Shown here in pieces: positions 59,110 to 64,000 of a stretch of DNA of 64,000 nucleotides (position 1 is its first letter; every line of letters starts with the position of its first letter). The position numbers were made by a program, and so were the translations under genes. This DNA is from Pleomorphomonas sp. (GTDB lineage Bacteria > Pseudomonadota > Alphaproteobacteria > Rhizobiales > Pleomorphomonadaceae), in NCBI GenBank assembly GCA_029976075.1, contig JARKNW010000133.1:53790-117789 (forward strand), read 5' to 3'. The notes below the pieces were generated by a model. The model had not been told where the DNA came from. It did not search any database and worked only from the letters and a program-made list of their open reading frames with translations.

Positions 59110-60441
59110 ATGACCTTCGACACCGTCCTCAGAAACGGAACCGTCGTCAACCACGACGGCATCGGCACGCGCGACATCGGTCTTCGCGATGGCCGCATCG
59201 CAGAAATTGGCGACCTCGCCTTGGCCTCGGCCGGCGAAACGGTTGATTGTACCGGCCTCACCATCCTGCCTGGCGTCATCGACAGTCAGGTGCATTTCCG
59301 CGAACCTGGCGCCACGCACAAGGAAGACCTCGAGACGGGTTCCCGCGCAGCGGTCATGGGCGGGGTGACGGCAGTCTTCGAGATGCCCAACACCAATCCT
59401 CTGACGACGACCGCGGAGCGCCTCGCCGACAAGGTGGCCGCCGGCACGCATCGCATGCACTGCGATTTTGCCTTCTGGGTGGGAGGCACACACGGCAACG
59501 TGCGCGACATTCCCGAGCTCGAACGCCTGCCGGGCGCCGCCGGCATCAAGGTCTTCATGGGGTCCTCGACAGGCGATCTGCTGGTTGCCGATGACGAAGG
59601 CGTCGCGGCCATTCTCGGCGCCACACGGCGGCGGGCTGCCTTTCACTCCGAAGACGAGGCACGGCTGATCGAGCGGAAGCCACTGCGCATCGCGGATGAC
59701 CCGTCGAGCCACCCCGTTTGGCGCGACGTAACAGCAGCCCTACAATCCACGCAGCGGCTAGTGCGGATCGCCCGCGACAAGGGCGCCCGCATCCACGTGC
59801 TGCATATCTCCACCGGCGAGGAGATCGATTATCTCAAGAACCACAAGGACGTTGCGACCGTCGAGGTAACTCCGCACCATCTCACCCTGACGGCAGCCGA
59901 CCACCAGCGGCTTGGTACGCTCGTTCAGATGAATCCGCCCGTGCGCTCGGCCTCTCATCGCGATCGCATCTGGTGGGGAGTTGCGCAGGGCATCGCCGAC
60001 GTCCTCGGCTCCGACCATGCGCCGCACACCCTCGAGGAGAAGGCCAAGCCCTATCCCGACAGTCCATCGGGCATGACGGGTGTGCAGACGCTGGTTCCGA
60101 TCATGCTTGATCATGTCAACGCCGGTCGCCTGACGCTGCAGCGCTTCGTCGACCTCAGTTCAGCCGGCCCGGCTCGCATCTTCGGAATGGCGCGGAAGGG
60201 CAGGATAGCCGTCGGCTACGATGCCGACCTCACCATCGTGGACCTCAAGCGCCGCGAAACCATCCGCAACAGCTGGATCGCCTCGCGTTGCGGTTGGACG
60301 CCTTATGACGGAGTGGAGGTTACGGGTTGGCCGGTCGGAACCATCGTTCGCGGTCGGAAAGTGATGTGGGAGGGGGATCTCGTCACCCCATCCACTGGCG
60401 AGCCGATCCGCTTCGTCGAAGCGCTGATGCCGGGGGCCTGA
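59110..60441 (+). CDS. pyrC: Dihydroorotase, class I type
   Basis: Dihydroorotase closes carbamoyl aspartate to dihydroorotate in pyrimidine synthesis. The 443-aa amidohydrolase has [48 protein letters not shown] (metal His pair), [11 protein letters not shown] (lysine that is carboxylated in the family), [19 protein letters not shown], and [14 protein letters not shown] (Asp). The ATG at 59110 follows GGACCACGCCCC. moaC starts one base after its stop. A catalytically inactive PyrC-like paralog is unlikely since all ligands are present. Confidence 0.93.
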   Translation: MTFDTVLRNGTVVNHDGIGTRDIGLRDGRIAEIGDLALASAGETVDCTGLTILPGVIDSQVHFREPGATHKEDLETGSRAAVMGGVTAVFEMPNTNPLTTTAERLADKVAAGTHRMHCDFAFWVGGTHGNVRDIPELERLPGAAGIKVFMGSSTGDLLVADDEGVAAILGATRRRAAFHSEDEARLIERKPLRIADDPSSHPVWRDVTAALQSTQRLVRIARDKGARIHVLHISTGEEIDYLKNHKDVATVEVTPHHLTLTAADHQRLGTLVQMNPPVRSASHRDRIWWGVAQGIADVLGSDHAPHTLEEKAKPYPDSPSGMTGVQTLVPIMLDHVNAGRLTLQRFVDLSSAGPARIFGMARKGRIAVGYDADLTIVDLKRRETIRNSWIASRCGWTPYDGVEVTGWPVGTIVRGRKVMWEGDLVTPSTGEPIRFVEALMPGA

Positions 60442-60442
60442 C

Positions 60443-60925
60443 ATGACGTCCCCTCTCAGCCATCTCGACGAAAAGGGCGCTGCCCACATGGTCGACGTCA
60501 GCGGCAAGACGATCACCGCCCGCACGGCCATTGCCGCCGGCAAGGTGATCATGAAAGCCGAAACGCTGGCGCTCATTGTGGACGGTCGGGTTCCGAAAGG
60601 CGATGTGATCGCAACCGCCCGTCTTGCCGGGATCATGGCCGCCAAGAAAACGTCCGACCTCATTCCGCTCTGCCATCCATTACCGATCAGCAAAGCGGCG
60701 ATCGACATTTCGCCCGATCCGACGCTTCCAGGGGTGGAGGTCACGGCCATCGTTCGTTGCACTGGCAACACGGGCGTCGAGATGGAGGCGCTGACTGCGG
60801 TTTCCGTTGCCTGCCTCACGATCTACGACATGGTAAAGGCAGTCGAGAAAGGCGTGCGTATCGAGGCCATCCGTCTCCTCGAAAAGGATGGCGGCAAGTC
60901 GGGTCGCTGGCTGGCCGGCAAGTAA
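60443..60925 (+). CDS. moaC: Cyclic pyranopterin monophosphate synthase
   Basis: MoaC makes cyclic pyranopterin phosphate in molybdenum-cofactor synthesis. The 160-aa protein reads [21 protein letters not shown] at the start, [25 protein letters not shown] in the middle (catalytic LCHPLP), and [34 protein letters not shown] at the end. It follows pyrC by one base, so probably coupled. In many rhizobia moaC is next to trpC; here it is about 6 kb away. Confidence 0.95.
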   Translation: MTSPLSHLDEKGAAHMVDVSGKTITARTAIAAGKVIMKAETLALIVDGRVPKGDVIATARLAGIMAAKKTSDLIPLCHPLPISKAAIDISPDPTLPGVEVTAIVRCTGNTGVEMEALTAVSVACLTIYDMVKAVEKGVRIEAIRLLEKDGGKSGRWLAGK

Positions 60926-60960
60926 AGACGAGGGAAGCCCCTTTGCGTAAGGGCGTGTCT

Positions 60961-62544
60961 TCAAGACAACGCATCCTCGACTGAACTCAACCGAACACGG
61001 GGGGTACCCGCGGTGGATGGCTCTTCACTTACCACTCGATTGCGCCCACGCTCCTTTGCGCCATAGAGGGCGCGATCGGCCCGTTCGAGCGCCTGCTGCG
61101 CGCGTCCATCGGGACCGACAATCGCAAAACCTATGCTGATCGTAACGCGGCCGTGTCGAGAATCGGGATGCGCGATATCCAGTTCTTCAATCGCGTGGCG
61201 TAACGTCTCGAGACGGTCAGCGACGCGAGCTGTGCAAGTATCCGACAAGACGAGCGTGAACTCCTCGCCACCATAACGCGCCGCCATTTCGTTACTGGAT
61301 TCAGTGAAGCTTTTCAGCGTCTTGCCGACCGTCTGCAGCACTGAGTCACCGGTACCGTGGCCGAACCGATCGTTGAACCGCTTGAAATGATCGATATCGA
61401 TCATGGCAACGGCAAAGCCGACACCGGTACTTTCCAGCCGCTCGTCGCAACGCTTCAGATGGCCTTCCAACGCGCGCCTGTTCGAGAGGCCGGTCAGTGC
61501 ATCGGTGAAGCTTGCCCGTTCGAGCTTGTCGACCATCAGATTGAGTGTCGATGACAGGATGGCGAACTCGGCAAATGGCGATCGGATCGTGACGCGTTGG
61601 CTTTGCTTGCCAGCGGCAATGAGACTGGCAAAGGCGGTGATCTGGCGGAGGCTTCGCAGGACCAGGAACTCGAGGCCAACCAAGAGGAACGCAGCGATCA
61701 GAAGAGTTTCCAGGCACCCCAGGGCGATGACCTCCAGCATTTCCCGATAGGCGACCGCACGTATCTGGCCGATGGGAATGGCAAAGATGATGCGTCCCGC
61801 CGCCATGGGGACCTTCACGACGCCGACCAGCGTCGAATCCCGGTCCTTGGTCATTGAGGGAATGATCCCGGTACCCATCGCCAACGCCAGGCTTACGACG
61901 TGGTCATCAAACGGCGGAGCATCCTGATCGAACACCAGCTTGTCCAGCATCTCGCCCTGCCCGTTCACGAGTATGGCTTGGGATGCATGTAACTGAAATT
62001 GCTCGAATGTCTGTCTCTTCATGGATGCGACGTCGAGCGTGACCAGCACGATGAACGAAACCCCTCCGTCGTGCCGCACGGCTCGCGCCGAGACTGCCGT
62101 GACTTGGTCGTTGACCTTGCTTATCTGCAGATCGCCCCAGGTAATTTCGGAGGAACGCACACTGTCTTTGAAATACTGCCGCTCCGAAAACGACATGCCA
62201 ACGGCTTTCGTCTCCGAAGCGCAGTAGGACGTTCCCTGCGGGGTCAATAATGCGATGGCCTTAACCTTGTCGTGTGCATCGACGATTTTTTGCAAGGTCC
62301 TGTTGCATTGCTCCGGAGAGGTGAAACGCAAGGAGTCAATCAGCGCGACCGTTGACGACAGGTTCTCCAGCTCGACCTTCGCTCCAACGAACAGATCCTC
62401 CGTTCGAGCCAGCGAGAGCTGAACGCTCTGCTCCGCCACGGCGATGGCCGCCTGCATATTCTTTTCAGCCACCAGAATCTGACTCACCAGAAAAGGTGCC
62501 AGACTGAGACCGATCAGAATAAATATGACCAATCGTATCCGCAT
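60961..62544 (-). CDS. Diguanylate cyclase with periplasmic sensor domain
   Basis: A 527-aa membrane protein. A first membrane segment (about 3-22) is followed by a dCache-like periplasmic domain (about 25-265, with FSERQYFKDSVRSSEITWGD), a second segment (LEVIALGCLETLLIAAFLLVGLEFL, about 270-295), a HAMP-like region, and a GGDEF domain starting DALTGLSNRRALEGHL. The active site is RYGGEEF, so synthesis of c-di-GMP is likely. The inhibitory RxxD motif normally five residues before it reads ESSN, so product inhibition is probably absent. It is convergent with moaC. Confidence 0.92.
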   Translation of the reverse strand: MRIRLVIFILIGLSLAPFLVSQILVAEKNMQAAIAVAEQSVQLSLARTEDLFVGAKVELENLSSTVALIDSLRFTSPEQCNRTLQKIVDAHDKVKAIALLTPQGTSYCASETKAVGMSFSERQYFKDSVRSSEITWGDLQISKVNDQVTAVSARAVRHDGGVSFIVLVTLDVASMKRQTFEQFQLHASQAILVNGQGEMLDKLVFDQDAPPFDDHVVSLALAMGTGIIPSMTKDRDSTLVGVVKVPMAAGRIIFAIPIGQIRAVAYREMLEVIALGCLETLLIAAFLLVGLEFLVLRSLRQITAFASLIAAGKQSQRVTIRSPFAEFAILSSTLNLMVDKLERASFTDALTGLSNRRALEGHLKRCDERLESTGVGFAVAMIDIDHFKRFNDRFGHGTGDSVLQTVGKTLKSFTESSNEMAARYGGEEFTLVLSDTCTARVADRLETLRHAIEELDIAHPDSRHGRVTISIGFAIVGPDGRAQQALERADRALYGAKERGRNRVVSEEPSTAGTPRVRLSSVEDALS

Positions 62545-62784
62545 ATATTGTTCCGTGGCCGAACAGGACGTTCAGGTTAAGCTACACAAGCAAATGCCAT
62601 CCTAATGCTCGCGGGCGATTGATTGTCTCCCTCAATACTTCAGAATGAAAACGTTACCGGTTTCAATCGAGATTAATATTCTCAAAACGCCGTAGGTAAC
62701 GTAGCGCACATCAGATTGCGGTTCCGGTGCACCGCGAATCGTGGTCTGTCGGCGCGCAGACGTAATGGCCTTCTCGTGAAAATC

Positions 62785-64000
62785 ATGTCGCATGTTCCCT
62801 TCTCCGACCCATCCGGTTCTCTCGTTGAGCGACTGGATCTGCCTCCCTCTGGGCGCGGCCGCCTGGATGGGATGACCTTCACGGTGAAGGACAACATCGA
62901 CATCGCCGCTCACAGGACGTCCTACGGTAGCCCCGCCTGGAGGGACGCTCACATCGCTCCCCTGCATCATGCGGTCTGCGTCGACCAGTTGCTTGCGGCC
63001 GGCGCGTGGTGCGTGGGCAAGGTCGTGGCGGACGAGTTCACCTACAGTCTCGACGGGGAAAGCCAGTTCTTTGGAACGCCGCGTAACGCGAAAGCGCCAG
63101 ACCGGATTCCCGGTGGCTCCTCCAGCGGATCGGCTGCTTCGGTGGGCAATGGTCTTGCTCATTTTTCAATCGGCACAGACTCGGGCGGATCGATCAGAGT
63201 GCCGGCAAGTTTGTGCGGCCTCTGGGGCATGAGGCCGTCTCTCCACCGCATATCGGAGGCTGGCGTCCTGCCGTTCATGCCGAGCGTGAGCACGGTCGGT
63301 GTTCTGGCATCGCGGTTTGGGTACCTCAACTCCGCTGTTCAGGTCCTGCTGTGGAGTGGCTCGAGACCGGCCGCTCGCTTGCGGCGCCTGCTGGTGCTCA
63401 CCGAGGCTCTGGAGATTTCAGACAGGTCCGTGCGGGAGCAAGCCTGTTCGACCTTGGAGCGGATTTCCCGCAAGATCGGCATTCCCCTCGAGCCAGTCCG
63501 CTTCTCCGAAATTGCGGGAGATGATGTTCCGTTGAACGACTGCAACGTCAGGGCGCTTCGCGATCTGCAGACGGCAGAGTTCCAGAGCACCGTCGGCAAC
63601 TGGATCGAAGCGACCAAGCCCGAGCTCGGCTATGCCTTCAGTATGGCATACGGCAATGTCGAGCGTTTCGATCGGCTCGCCGCCATCGACAGCCTCGGGC
63701 GTTGCGAGCGGTTCTTTGAGGCGATCAACGCCTGTCTTGCGTCCGGCACCGTAATCTGCTTCCCGACGACACCAGTGATCGCACCGAAGAAGGGAACACT
63801 GACGACACTCGATAATGTGTTGGACTTCTATGATCGGACCATGACCATCACCGCCTTTTCCGGGGTTGGACGTCTGCCGGAAGTATCCGCTCCATTGTTG
63901 ACTGTAGATGGTTGCCCGGTCGGGCTTTCCTTCGCCGCCGGGCATTACCAGGACGAGTTCCTGCTTGCGGCAGTTCACGAGATGCTGGACGAGGACGCAG
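62785..64000 (+). CDS. Amidase (amidase-signature family), cut by right window edge
   Basis: The frame runs from ATG 62785 to the end of the window without a stop (at least 405 codons). The catalytic triad is complete: FTVKDNIDIAAH (Lys), IPGGSSSGSAASVGNG (cis-Ser), GTDSGGSIRVPASLCGLWGMRPS (nucleophile Ser). The remaining segments (LRDLQTAEFQSTVGNWI, FPTTPVIAPKKG) are typical of amidases such as indoleacetamide or allophanate hydrolases; the substrate cannot be told. The C-terminus is outside the window. A leftward long frame over the same DNA is a shadow. Confidence 0.88.
   Translation, partial: MSHVPFSDPSGSLVERLDLPPSGRGRLDGMTFTVKDNIDIAAHRTSYGSPAWRDAHIAPLHHAVCVDQLLAAGAWCVGKVVADEFTYSLDGESQFFGTPRNAKAPDRIPGGSSSGSAASVGNGLAHFSIGTDSGGSIRVPASLCGLWGMRPSLHRISEAGVLPFMPSVSTVGVLASRFGYLNSAVQVLLWSGSRPAARLRRLLVLTEALEISDRSVREQACSTLERISRKIGIPLEPVRFSEIAGDDVPLNDCNVRALRDLQTAEFQSTVGNWIEATKPELGYAFSMAYGNVERFDRLAAIDSLGRCERFFEAINACLASGTVICFPTTPVIAPKKGTLTTLDNVLDFYDRTMTITAFSGVGRLPEVSAPLLTVDGCPVGLSFAAGHYQDEFLLAAVHEMLDEDA

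Noticed and set aside
62632..63162. A minus-strand frame opposite the amidase start
   Set aside because: The plus-strand amidase with a full catalytic triad explains this DNA.

Overview
This window looks like ordinary chromosome from a high-GC alphaproteobacterium, most likely of the order Hyphomicrobiales (Rhizobiales). The pointers are a PopZ polar organiser ([11 protein letters not shown] start), HdaA behind an AI-2E permease, a TIGR02301-type periplasmic protein, DUF1127 beside a GcvA-like LysR, ppk followed by an overlapping ppx, and the block trpC-trpD-ppiD next to tpiA. I cannot name the genus. No phage, transposase, CRISPR array or rRNA is visible. There are two tRNAs, Cys(GCA) and Asn(GTT).

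Layout. 1-9.1 kb: uvrA (cut by the left edge), the folate genes folP-folB-folK with a degenerate MfnB-like gene behind them, a metallophosphoesterase and valS. 9.2-15.1 kb: LysR/DUF1127, a serine-rich protein of unknown role, ynfA-popZ, a TolC-type outer-membrane protein and a Pcm-like methyltransferase. 15.2-22.2 kb is the accessory part: tRNA-Cys, a broken family-1 glycosidase, small unknown genes, tRNA-Asn, and rfbB-rfbA lying between two direct copies of the 3' end of a ROK regulator gene. 22.2-28.0 kb is a beta-glucoside unit: the divergent ROK repressor, an intact family-1 beta-glucosidase and a four-gene CUT1 sugar ABC transporter. A 20-bp palindrome overlaps the glucosidase promoter. 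28.0-34.2 kb: a TetR/SDR divergent pair with a clear operator, phoA behind four tandem PhoB half-sites, and a three-gene FtsX-type ABC system with a CPFC periplasmic protein and a His-rich loop in the permease. 34.2-64 kb is housekeeping: sdaA, photolyase, RNase D, ppx/ppk, hdaA-perM-pgsA, purM-purN, an SRAP protein, Nudix, several conserved unknowns, a GlcD-type FAD oxidase, fabI, trpC-trpD-ppiD, a UPF0114 protein, tpiA, pyrC, moaC, a diguanylate cyclase and an amidase cut by the right edge.

The best candidates for something new are the MfnB-like protein without its catalytic lysines, the rfbBA segment framed by duplicated ROK gene ends, the His-rich ABC system, and the possible sliding-clamp motif at the end of the SRAP protein. 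All gene calls rest on reading the sequence; no database search or computed alignment was available.
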